DNA from: Argentina anserina
Taxonomy: Eukaryota > Streptophyta > Magnoliopsida > Rosales > Rosaceae
Direction of reading: 5' to 3'
DNA length: 64,000 nucleotides
Assembly: GCF_933775445.1 (NCBI RefSeq)
Contig: NC_065876.1
Span: forward strand, 22,444,001-22,508,000
Every line of letters begins with the position of its first letter. Within the stretch, counting starts at the first letter, position 1. The translations under genes were made by a program, and so were the position numbers. Below the pieces are notes generated by a model. It had not been told where the DNA came from. It worked only from the letters and a program-made list of their open reading frames with translations, and ran no database searches. Shown here piece by piece: positions 23,506-35,000 of this stretch.

Positions 23506-24500
23506 AATAACCAATTCAATTTGAAAGAATGTGCTCCAGATGACATTTGGAGAAATCCCAATTGATATTTTATTGAATGGAATATGTTTTTTTTTTTAAA
23601 TAAGAGAATACATGAAGTCCTCATCTTTCAAATGTGAGGTCCCACTCTTACATTAAATATTTTCACGAAAGTTAATTTTGATCTTAACTTCACACTACTC
23701 ATGTCTCTTTTCTACAATTATTTATATCTAATAATTTTATTTATTTATTTTACCTTTTACCTTACACCGTTTACGTTTATTTGTGAGAAACTGATGACAA
23801 AATGATAGATCTGTCAGTTTGTAATTTGGTAGTACTCTCATGCTCGCTTAATAGTGGTAGAAGAGTACGCACACCTGTAAAGAACCAATTCTTCACAACA
23901 CAATTGAAACAAGATTCAAACAAAAGAATTCATAGTATTACCTATTTTTTAGTTTAAAACGAGTAAATACTTACAAAATCGTTAAATACAAATAATTTTA
24001 CTTTCATAAATAGGGGCTTAAATGTGTATTTTATATAGAATTTTTCTCGACTATTTGTTAAACATGTCATGCGAGTTGATTTTGTGTTGCGAGTTTCTTT
24101 AGGGTTGACCCTTTCATTAAATGTTTCACAAAGTAAGTTCTAGCATTCTTTAGTTCATTGCAATTCTATGGCATATGAATTGATCAAAATAGATGTAATG
24201 AGGTCATATAGCCAAGAAATGATAGATTAAAATCTTCAAAGAAAGGCACATATATGGCTCGAAACTCACATAGGTTACATGAATTCAAACAAGTAGGGAA
24301 CATGCTCATTTTGTACCTAAGTTTCAAAATCCTCATCTACTACATGTTCGTATAAAATCTACACATTGATTAACCATCAAATAGCAATTAAGTTCAATTT
24401 CCAATCTTGTGATCATCTTTCAACCAATAATTCAAAGATCAACTCATCCTAGACAGTTAAAGGCATACCTAAGACTCAAAACAAAACAAAACAAAAAATA
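23506..24500. other. AT-rich spacer, possibly retrotransposon remnant
   Basis: No gene is seen. The part after about 24100 may already belong to the 3' internal region of the Tat-like element, but no LTR end is visible. Confidence 0.4.
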
Positions 24501-26553
24501 CAAACAAATTTTTTTTTATGACTCTAACATGTAAACCTTCCCCCACACTCGAATCATGCATTGTCCTCAATGAATGTCAAAATAAATAATGCAATGAAAG
24601 ACAAAAGCATAGTGGAAGCAAACAAAGACACAAAAATAAAAACATGAGAAAAAGATGAGAAATGCTCCCCCATGGCGCGGTCCAACAGCTTGCATTCCAT
24701 GCTTCATAACGTTTGAAAATAATCTCCGAACAGTAAGACAACAGTGGGAATTGAAAGCTGATATTCTAGCTTTCCAAGCATATGAAGTACGTTTGCTAAC
24801 TCCAAATGAGGAGAAAGTTATGCCCCTGCAAATTTGTCACGTAAAACAGGTTCATAGAATAAAAAACTGGAATGACCTTTACCTCTTTGTACCTGATTTC
24901 CGTTGACTTAAACAGCCGGAATGGACAAGTGGCCTGAATGAAAGTTGAAGATAACACAACCAGCTTTCAATCCATATATGGCACGACTGCCCAGTTAGGC
25001 CGGAAGTGCTCCCTATTGTTCCGTTTCCGGACTGTAACTGCACGCGTTCTGAATTTCTGACACGACCTTGCTGCCTTCCAATTGCAACTGGGAGTGATGT
25101 TGACCTCTAAATCTAGTTCTGTAAAAAGATACAGAAACTAGACTCAAATACCTTTGTTTCCATATAAAGTACATATTCCAACTCCCTTTGAGCTAGGAGA
25201 TACAGTCTGCCGAAGTCGACGGACTGTTTCTGCCAGATTCTGTTGAACGAAAATTTTTGGATCTTCTTCACGTTTTCTCGAAAACTAATTGACACAAACA
25301 CAAAACACATCAAAAAGAAAAAAAATAAATAAAAACAATAAATAGAAAAGAAAACAAATTGGGTTGCCTCCCAACAAGCGCTTAAGTTTAAAGTCTAATA
25401 GCTTAGACCGAGTTTTCATTTCAATCATTTTGTAGGTGACACATTATGGGGTTTCTCCTCCGCCATTTTGTTGTCCAACCTTGTAGTATATTCTCGAGCT
25501 CATTGTTGGTCACTTCACTATAAATCTGTAGAATCTCAATTAAAATCATTAGTGAAAGTGAGAACTTACCAAACATAACATAGGACGTGAGGTCCTTAAG
25601 AGATTATGTTCCTCTAGCCATATGATATTCCGTGGAATTTAAAATGCAAAATGAATGAGATGCAAAATGAATGCAATGAGAATAAATAATGAAGATGCAA
25701 TGCAAAAGTTAGAGAATAACAATTAGGAAGTCATTGGTATATACAAGTCACACACATGTCAAAAGTCATTAAATTATAATAAGCACATGTTAAGGGAAAA
25801 AAAACTAGCTTAACAACTAATCCAACAAATTGTCAAATCTTATGTTTAAGTTCGTTTTAATTTCTCAACTTAAAAACCTAAGAAAGTACACACAATTATA
25901 ATTATTATATGTTACAACAAAATAAGATAAGGATTCACAAGTTAGTTCTTTAAGTTTACAAAGTTCACACAATTCACAAGTTCTTTTTGCTATTTCAATG
26001 ATTGAATGAACGACTGATTCTAAGTTGTAAACTGAGGTGGACGTGCAGCCTAAGTATGAATGTCTAGACACAAGATCAAGTCTTTGTTTCAGAAGACCGT
26101 ATAGCTCAATTAGAGATAGTGAACATGGTAGGACTCATTTGTTGAACTACGGAGAGCGAACTCCCTATCGACTCCATCACCGAGATGTATGTCAGTCAAT
26201 AGTTCTCTGAGATCCAATTTTGGTCCCATGCACCAGGGTAATAAAAGAGCATGCCTCTTACTCAGCTGGACTTAAACTTGGATGTTAGACAATTCTCCAA
26301 GTGTTAATAAAAGCCGCCCTCAACCTCATGCAAAAACTTTGGAAGAAAACATGAGGGGTTGAGGCTAATATTAACAAAAGGGACTTTACCTATTCCGTTC
26401 GATTTACAACCTACAACAATCATTCATTAATCATAAAAAATAACAACCTAAGATAAAATTAGTATATATTAGAACAAAGTAAGAAAACAAAATATACAAA
26501 TTTACAATATGAACAGTGAATTCGAAATTAAAAGATTGGGATCCATAATGATG

Positions 26554-26573
26554 GATCCCCGGCAACGGCGCCA
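26554..26573 (-). other. primer-binding site for tRNA-Asp
   Basis: The minus strand TGGCGCCGTTGCCGGGG is complementary to the 3' end of plant tRNA-Asp including CCA. It lies two bases inside the LTR end, where minus-strand DNA synthesis of the element would start. The plus-strand match to a tRNA end is therefore not a tRNA gene. Confidence 0.8.
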
Positions 26574-26575
26574 TT

Positions 26576-28771
26576 TGATCGGTTCGATTACTCGAGATCA
26601 ATATTAACCCTGTAAGCATCGTTAGTAGTATAAAGCAAGAGGGTATCGTTCACAAACCGGGGATCCAACCAGGGTAAAGAATCACAAACATTTAACCACG
26701 AATTCATAAGAGATATAAAGATTTGATATAGGATTGTATCAAGAACATAAAAATAAATCCTAAACTAATATATACATGTGATCAACCAACCAACACAGAA
26801 AACATCCTAAACAAATCGTCACAAGTAGCTTCAAAATCATAATCTCATCCTATGCAAACACCGAGCCTTAGCGGACAAGTATTGAGTGAACAAACAACAA
26901 CCTAATGCCGAACTAGGTTACTTAGTGCATCCTTAACTCGAAACATGGCCTGGTAATCCTATCTTAGCGCTTAGAAATTACAAGATAACATGTCATTCTC
27001 AATCTTACCACTTCATTGATTCATCTCTTATCTAATTACTTAGCGCATCTTAGATAACAAACGGATCATGGTTAATTCCTAGTGATTACTAACAAGTCAA
27101 GCATGTCACTTACTTTAACAAGTTAACAAAAACACTTAAGAATCCTATATGCAAAACTAACTTAGCGCCTTGAATCACATATAGTTAACGCACAAGAAAG
27201 AGAATCATTAAATCATTGAATTATAAACTCACGACATCTACTATGAAATCATAGAAAACAAAATCAGAACTACTTTATAACATCTTGCAAAATCATAAAC
27301 TACATAAGAGTATTCCACAAATTCGGAACTAGCCAAAAACATAAACACAACATCACACAAAGAATCCAAACCGAAAACATAAGTGAAGAAGTAACGAGTT
27401 ACACTTTGTAAATCTCCTTAGCGGTATCAAAACAAGGCAGCACGGCTTCAACTTGAATGGTAATCCTAGGCGTAGCGCTTTGGATCGAATGGAATGAAGG
27501 GAAGATGGTGTTTTCGCCTTGAATGGCTTTGAGGATGATGAGTAGTGTTTAAGGCAGAGCTTTGGCAAGTCTTGTGAGCAAGGTTGATGATCTTTTTCTG
27601 TGGAATTGAGGTGCTATATATAGAGGAAGAAACCCAAGGGATGATGGCCACAAAGTCCACAAAGTTGAAACCAAATTGGTTGAGGTTTCCTAGATTCGGC
27701 AGATCTGACCTTTGTCCCTTGTTGTGGCCATAACTTTCTCTAGAAAATAGATATGGAGATGATTCCAACTGATAATTTCAACTAGACTTCCGTCGCTTTT
27801 CATCCATATATCATGCACTTTCTCAATCATTCTGAGCTGTCCAGGGGAGCTCGTCAAAGTTGGATGATCTGCAGTGCCAGAATTCTGATTTCTATAAGGA
27901 TTGCATATCTTTTGCATTAATTGCATATCTTCTTCCTCCTTTAATGCTGATTTCTTTTGCACAAATTTCTTCCTTTGAATTAGGGAGGCATCAAAAGTCT
28001 TAATTTTTGCAGCCATGTTTGATTTTTCTTAGCTCTCCTCATTAAATTTGCTGCATGCCTTCTTTGACTTTCTTGCCTCTTCTCATTTAATTTGCTGCAT
28101 GCCTTCTTTGACATTCTTTGGTGCAGGGATTTATGGAGATTCTGATCATATTTGTGCTCTATATGCAGGACAAACAAGGTCCCAAGTTTCCCTCATAACC
28201 CTTGGATCAAAAGCAAATCAATGGCTGAGATAATTCCGCCGAGCTCACCTGACCTCCGAGTAATGATTTGGTCATATCTCCCTGTAGGAATAAGATATTG
28301 ATTTGATTCCAAATCCTACAGAAACTAGACTCAAAATCCTTTTTATCCATATAAGGTACATCTTCTAACGCAATCGGAGCTATCCAGGGGAGCGCGTCGA
28401 AGTTGGACTACAAATCTTGACAGCATTTTCATTCTTGCATGGATTGGGCTTTTAAGTGTATATTCTTCTCTTTCCTTGTGGAACTAGGATTGCTTTCCTT
28501 CTCCAACATGGATTTGTATTTCCTAATAAGAATAAGTATATTAGAAACAAAGAAATACGAAAGGATGAATCCTACTCGAACAAGGAATCATATCTCAACA
28601 AGGATTATTAACACTTAGCATGATTTCATCATCAATTTACTTATAATTGATATAAGCTCTACCTAGACACTTATTCATACAAAAGAAACTAAAACATACT
28701 AAATAAGAGGTAACAAAGAGTAAGAAAAGGGCATAATCACATTAAGAACGTCACACTTTGTGCTCCTATCA
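26576..28771 (-). repeat. long terminal repeat of the Tat-like element (2196 bp)
   Basis: On the minus strand it starts TGATAGGAGCACAAAG and ends CGAACCGATCA, so it has TG...CA ends with an extended inverted TGAT/ATCA. It contains two diverged copies of a block with CCAGGGGAGC (27838-27855 and 28384-28400), a third relative of which may lie at about 25110-25240 in the internal region. The bases after it (ATAAC at 28772) would be one target duplication; the partner was not found. Confidence 0.7.
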
Positions 28772-29179
28772 ATAACCTACCGATGACCCACTTTTAAATC
28801 GTGTGGGTTCAACCCACTTTATTTCGTGTGGGTTTCTAATTGTGCTTAAATAAATCGATTTCTCATTTCATTACAGGGATACAAAGATACATAAAACCAA
28901 AAATTACTACAGGTGCTAACACATCTACAACACCAACTTTAATTCTTATCGATCACTAATCACTGTGGTTGTCAGCTTAAACCTATAAGACTGTAAAAAG
29001 GTGAGCTCAACCTACAGCTCAATAGGAAGATATTTCTCTCAAACAAAAGATAATCAAAACAATTAACATATAATATTGGTAAATGCATGTTCTACTCTAG
29101 TTAATCCACGTTGAAGAATACACTGAGCTTACATGTCGCATACCATGTATTGATAAAGAAGGTGATTGAGGGTACTCAA
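28772..29179. other. AT-rich spacer
   Basis: Nothing recognisable apart from a short GTGTGGGTT repeat near 28800-28840. Confidence 0.5.
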
Positions 29180-29770
29180 CCATGTTTAAGATATGTGCTA
29201 AAATTTCTGTGAAGACACCAACTACAAATACACAACCAAAACGTACAGGTTTTAGCAAAAAGACGACTGGATCTAAAACTGATATGCAATATTACTAACG
29301 CAGACCTTGAACTTCCGAAATTCATAACTTAACATAGAAAAATTCATTAAAAATAATTCCAACTCTGAGATGATATTTAACATGTGTACTACAACTTTGA
29401 TAAAGACAATAACACCAAAATATGAACAAAAATGTACAGTTTTGTTTTCTTTTTTTAAATAAGCTGACTGGGTTTATACCAAAATAACATATATGTAGAA
29501 TTTCTTAACTTTAAAAAATCATAACTTAATCTAAAAAGTTCCTTTTAAAGAAATAATGATCATTGGCATGTCTACTACAATATATCTGAAGATACTGACT
29601 CCAAATAACCAACAAAATTATACCAAATTCAAGTTAACATAAAAGTGAATATAAAATGCAGAAAACTGATTTGTAGAATACATATCTAACTTTGAAATTC
29701 ATAACTTCATCTAGAAAGCTCCTTTTTATGGCATTCCAATTCTCAAATGATACATAACATGTAAGCTATT
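29180..29770 (+). repeat. diverged tandem array, unit about 190 bp
   Basis: Three clear blocks begin near 29312, 29508 and 29692 and share the order AACTT...AATCATAACTT, TCTAGAAAG-like, AACATGTxxACTAC-like, AAGACAxxAAC-like. A partial block precedes them. The units are strongly diverged, so this is an old satellite or a decayed element. Confidence 0.55.
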
Positions 29771-29905
29771 AGGGCTCGTCAACGGACCGGGCCATAGTAA
29801 ATTGAAATAAGTGCCGGGCCGGGCTCGGTATTTTCACAAATATGAAGATCCAAGTTCGCCCACCTAAAGCGGGCCTTGCGGGCTTGAAACAATAAAATAA
29901 TTATT
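29771..29905. mobile_element. possible hAT-type element fragment
   Basis: The GC-rich text GGGCTCGTCAACGGACCGGG with GGGCCGGGC and GCGGGCCTTGCGGGC stands out from AT-rich surroundings and resembles terminal regions of plant hAT-type elements. Neither a matching end nor a target duplication was found. Confidence 0.3.
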
Positions 29906-30500
29906 AGACAACATTCTAAAAAAAATGTCACAAATAAATTCTAGTTTCGAAATATTATTGATCGACACCACTAGATGTGATCGATATATATATTTAGGGA
30001 CCCTGTAAAAATTTCATCCGTTTTGAACATGGTTTGACCGTCTGTACCTACGGTCAACAAAAAAAGAGGTGTTTTAATATAATAAAACATCATTGACCGG
30101 GGCTTTCCTGAATGGGTTTTCTCGTTGCGACCATGCACGATCGGTGACAAAGATTAGTTGATTTCAAATATGTAACCACAGTACATAGCAAAAACCAAGA
30201 TTCATCTTTAAATCTTATTAATATGGACCTATAAGCAACAATCTCATTAGTATGAAATAGTTTCATACCAACTGCAATTTCATACCTTGCTAAACTTGAA
30301 ATTATAGGGGGAACAATCTCAGCAGTTTCAGTGGTATGAGTGGTTCAATGTCAATAGCATTTTGAACTTGAAGAACATGACCGTAAAAGGCAACAACTTA
30401 AGTAGTATCTCTGTCTCCTCTAAAGTTTCATTGCATTCAAAAACTTTGTATCTCAGTAACACCAAATTCTTGGGTCATATATATTCCTTTACTTTTAAGG
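29906..30500. other. AT-rich spacer
   Basis: No gene is seen. The stretch around 30010-30070 (CATCCGTTTTGAACATGG, GGTTTGACCGTC) looks like a dispersed repeat but has no defined ends. Confidence 0.4.
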
Positions 30501-31270
30501 AATCATGAAATAATATGAGATAATGGATACTTTCTAACAACAAACAATAGGGCATGTATCATTTAATTCTTAAAACAACGACAACATATCTAGAGATACA
30601 AAACCAACTCAATGGTGTGTACCATGTAGTTCCACCATTTAACTCTCGAGACAACCAGACATGCACAACATAACAAGATCCACACAACTAGCTCTCTGGT
30701 GTTTTCACCATTTGGATTCTCGGGACATGGACAACATAATCGAAATACACAACTAGTTGTATGGTGTTTTCACCTTTTAATTCTTTGGGACAGAGACATC
30801 ATATCTGGAAAAACACAACCATCTCTATGGTGTTTCCACCATTTGGATTCTCGAGACAAGGACAACATAACCAAAAAAGAAAAACCAGTTGTATGGTGTT
30901 TTCACCTTTTAATTCTTTGGGCAAGGACACCATATCTGGAAAACACAACCAGCTCTATGGTGTTTTAACCATTTGGATTCTCAGGACAGGGATAACATAA
31001 CCGAAATACATAACCAGCTGTATGATGTTTTCACCTTTTAATTATTTGGGCCAGGGACAACATAACCGGTAATATATAACCAGCTCTATGGTGTTTACAC
31101 CATTTGATTCTCGGGACAGAGACTGAACAACAAAAACACACGAATCAGCTGTATGGTGTTTTCACCTTTTAAATCTTAGGGACATGGAAAAACACAATTA
31201 GCTCTATGGTGTTTCTACCAATTATCACTTGGGATAGAGAAAACATATCCGCAAAACACCAATGTTACAT
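30500..31270 (+). repeat. tandem array of alternating 65-66 bp units
   Basis: The phrase TATGGTGTTTTCACC recurs at about 30697, 30762, 30828, 30894, 30958, 31023, 31089, 31154 and 31207. Two unit types alternate. Type A continues CATTTGGATTCTCGGGACA. Type B continues TTTTAATTCTTTGGGACA. The true period is therefore a dimer of about 131 bp. More diverged units extend left to about 30500. Open frames across it (30699-30968, 30761-31000) are by-products. Confidence 0.85.
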
Positions 31271-31832
31271 CATCATCTAATACAAAAGACAACCAATCCC
31301 TCTGAAATGCTCGATTTATGCCTTAACATCACAAACACAATCAAAAGTGGTTCCTCAACCCCAAAAGTGATTGAACACCCAACTTTCAATTGCAATCTCA
31401 TGCATACCTAGAAATTTTATTCATTGGGATTATATCACAAATTGAACTGAACCCTATCAAATGGTAAGCCACCAATGTGATAATGAAACAAGCTTACTTT
31501 TTGAGTTGCGGGGCTTGAGACACTTTTGGGGATTTCGCTCTCAGAACCATCATCTGAAACCCAAACGATTTGTTGTTCCTAGATCCATCTGAAATTGAAT
31601 TAAGTAAGAACGATATCAAGCCCAAGTATCAAAATGGGAAAGGGAAGCAAGATCGAATTCAACTGATAAAGAGATAACCCAAGTGAGAAGAATCAAACAT
31701 ATAAAGAGAGAGACCCCATCTCTACTAGAATTTCAATAAACAAAGCTTTTACGCCCAATATTTTCCCAACAAAACCCCAATTATGCATGGGTGGGTTTCT
31801 CTTCTCTGGAGAGCCGTTTGAGTTTAGAGAGA

Positions 31833-31870
<38 letters not shown>

Positions 31871-32097
31871 CGGTTCCAACATTTTGGTTTCAAATTGGTT
31901 TTATTAATATTTTTTCAAAATAGTGTAATGAATAGAGTAAAGGAATATGTCACTAAACAAATAAAAAGAGTTAGCGACGTGTCATTGATTAGTGAGATGG
32001 TAAATCGACGGCCCATATGTTCGCTAGGGTTTTCTACACTTCAATATACGACGAATCGAAAATCAAAATCCCCCCATCCCTTTTAGCTTTTTGCTTG
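31271..32097. other. spacer with (GA)n microsatellite
   Basis: No gene is recognised. A GA-rich microsatellite fills 31827-31866. The DNA on its right may hold the promoter of the unrecognised plus-strand gene that starts near 32098. Confidence 0.5.
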
Positions 32098-35000
32098 ATG
32101 GATGAGAATCATGAATGGCAACTCTCCGATCCAGACCTGAAATTTTCACACAGAATCTCAATCTCCAATGGTGTTGATGGTATCTTCCTCTTGTCTCGTC
32201 TTCAGTGTCTTCAAATTCATCCCTTTTGATCTATCAATGTAGTTATTATTCTTATGAAAAGATCTCTTAGAGGCTTAGCATGTTCCAAAAACAATTACAT
32301 AAACATTGATTCACACATCATGGATTCAAGGATGCTTTGTGCAGTGGTCCTTACGAGGAAGATAATTTCACAGTTGGTGCCTGATTTTTCTGATCATGGC
32401 CTTGTATGCGAATTGAATGAGGTAACATTTATTTGATCATAATCAGATAATCTCTCCATAACCCACAGTACCATAATATGGAGTTGTGAGCTAATCATCT
32501 TAATTTGTGCATGTAAGAGGGAGTGAGCCTTTCAATCGCTTTAGACAGTAAGCTTCCGGAGTATGTTGTCTTCCAAAGGGCTGTGCAGGCTCATATGGTG
32601 TAGAGGCAGAATTGGTAATCCACATCAGATTGTTTTCTAATTCCTTATCTTCAAAATGCTTCATATATGGCTCTTGAATGGAAAGCAGAGTCTAACTCAA
32701 TCCATTTTGTTAGCGTGATTAGAGGGAGTAATAGTAATCTAAGTTGATTATATATATAGAACAAATCAACTGTAAGAAATTAATTCAATCAATATACATT
32801 TCATCTTGGTATCAGACTAAGAAAAAACGGCTCTGTTTTTCTGGGTTTCTTTTTTTTTCCGGTAGACGTTTTTGGAGCTCCTACTGCTCCTTTCTTTCCT
32901 GCCGGCCGCCTTCTCCACCCCCGGCGCCGCTCTCTACCGCTCTCTCCTCAAATCCACTCACCGATGTCGGCGAAACAGTCGTCAACTCCAACCCCTCCAG
33001 CTCCTTGGTGGTGTCGTCCTCGCTGCTCCGAGCGAACACAATCACTGAAGTAGGCGACACTGTCGACTTCAGCTCCTTCGAAAATGTCACCGGCTGGACC
33101 ACAAGTTGAAGTTTCTAGCCTTACTGTTCGTGCTAGCTCTCCGGTACCACCCCTTCAGCAGGCCACTCCAGCTCCACTTCATCAGCGAGGACCGCCACCA
33201 GGCTTCGGGAATCAGCCCCGCCCTCCTTGCTCTTATTGTCATGATACTAACCATGCTCGGGCAACCTGTTGGAAGCTGTATCCATACCTTAGGCCTAACC
33301 GGCCTAATTATCGTCCCAAGGCGAAAGCATCCATTCAATTCGTCCACGAACTAGATATCTATGGTCTGGTTGGACATGATCATCAGACAATAGGAGGAGC
33401 AATACCTACTGCATCCATAGCTGTTCGTGGTAAAATTGGTATGGCTTTAAATATTTCTAACTTTGTTGGTTTTGATACATGAATTATTGATTCTGGTGCG
33501 TCTGATCATATAACTTATGACAAATCTTATTTTACCGTATTGTCTCCTCCACCAGTACCCTATGTTACTAATACTAATGGTGAGGCATTTCCCGTATTAG
33601 GGAAATGGTCAGTTCGTATTACTCCCACAATAGAGCTTCATAATGTGCTTTATGTACCTGCTTTATCTCATCATTTGATATCTGTTCCCCAATTGAATAC
33701 TTACGCTAAGTGTTCTGTGACATGTTTTCCTATGTATGTGATATTTTAGGATCTTCTCACCGGGGAGTTAATTGGTCGGGGGGTATCTGAGGGGCCGGTT
33801 GTTTCATCTGGATCAGACATATGCCGGGGAGAAACCAGGGCCACAGTCTCAGACCGCTTTAATCTCCACTTCTGACAAGCTAAGTGAACTTTGGTTATGA
33901 CATCGTTGCTTAGGGCATCCATCTTTTAGTGTTATGAAAAAATCTATGCCTATTTTGTTTATTAATGTGGATGAGTCACTTTTACGTTGTGAGACGTGTT
34001 TTGGGAAAAAGTCATCGATCTACCTATTCCCCTAGTAATTCTAATAAACGTCTTCTTCCTTTTGAATTAATTCATTCTGATGTTTGGGGACCCTCCAAAG
34101 AGTCTACTGTGTCAGGGATGCGGTATTATGTGTCATTTATTGATGATTGCACCCGTCTTTTGTGGATTGTTCCCCTCAAAACTAAAGATGAGGTTTTTCC
34201 GGCTTTTCAAGCCTTCTATACCACTGTTCAAACCCAATATAATGCCACAATTAGAGTTCTTCGTTCTGATAATTGGGGGGGGGGGAATATGTGAATCATG
34301 TTTTTCAAGAGTTCTTTAACATGCACGAAATTGTTCATCAAACAACATGTCCTTACACACCTGAGCAAAATGGAGTTTCTGAAAGGAAAAATCATCATTT
34401 ACTTGATATGGCTCAGTGTATTCTTTTTAGTGCCCATATGCCTAAGTACCTTTGGGGTGATGTTGTCATCACTTCTGCCCACCTCATTAATCGTCTTCTT
34501 TCTCGTGTCCTTCAGGGAAAAGTTCCCTATAAGGTGGTTGCATCTCATGTCTCATTACCCTCTTTTCATAATCTTCATGCCCGTGTTTTCGGTTGTGTTG
34601 CTTTTGTCCATCTCTCCAAACATCAGCGGTCTAAATTGGATGCCCGGAGAGTTAAATGTGTGTTTGTTGAGTATGGAGGACATCAGAAAGGGTACCAGAT
34701 CATCCACCTACCAGGAAGTACTATGTCACTATTGATGTTACTTTCTTTAAGGACATGAGCTATTTTGCCTCTTCCGCTACTGCTTTTCAGGAGGAGAATT
34801 CATATTTTGAAGAGCTGTATCCTGGAGAGGGGGAGACAAGTAAGCCAGTAGATATGGTGACAAGCTCAATTGAGATTGCCAATGTGTCAGCTACACAGGC
34901 ACCACCGGATGATTCAGACGGTGGAGTCACTCCATAGATTCAGGTACCAGAAGATGACAACACAACTGCCTATCATGTCTCCCGTACTACTGTTTCTACA

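Larger units (their letters stand above)
24500..28771 (-). mobile_element. Tat-like Ty3/gypsy element, internally deleted (LARD-like)
   Basis: Read on the minus strand it has a complete 5' LTR (28771-26576), a tRNA-Asp primer site, and then internal DNA without any gag, protease, reverse transcriptase or integrase frame. A motif typical of the region after pol in Tat/Athila elements, AAGCGCTTGTTGGGAGGCAA on the minus strand (near 25360-25385), is present, so the coding part has been lost between about 25390 and 26550. No 3' LTR is seen, so the left end is truncated and its coordinate is approximate. Confidence 0.6.

Noticed and set aside
24655..24906. 83-codon plus-strand frame as a gene
   Set aside because: It lies antisense in the non-coding 3' part of the Tat-like element and has no recognisable domain.
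26554..26573. tRNA-Asp 3' end as a tRNA gene
   Set aside because: Only the last 20 bases match and they adjoin an LTR end; this is a primer-binding site.
30699..31000. Frames of 79-89 codons as a repeat protein
   Set aside because: They follow the 65-bp tandem array, shift between frames from unit to unit and lack a sensible start.
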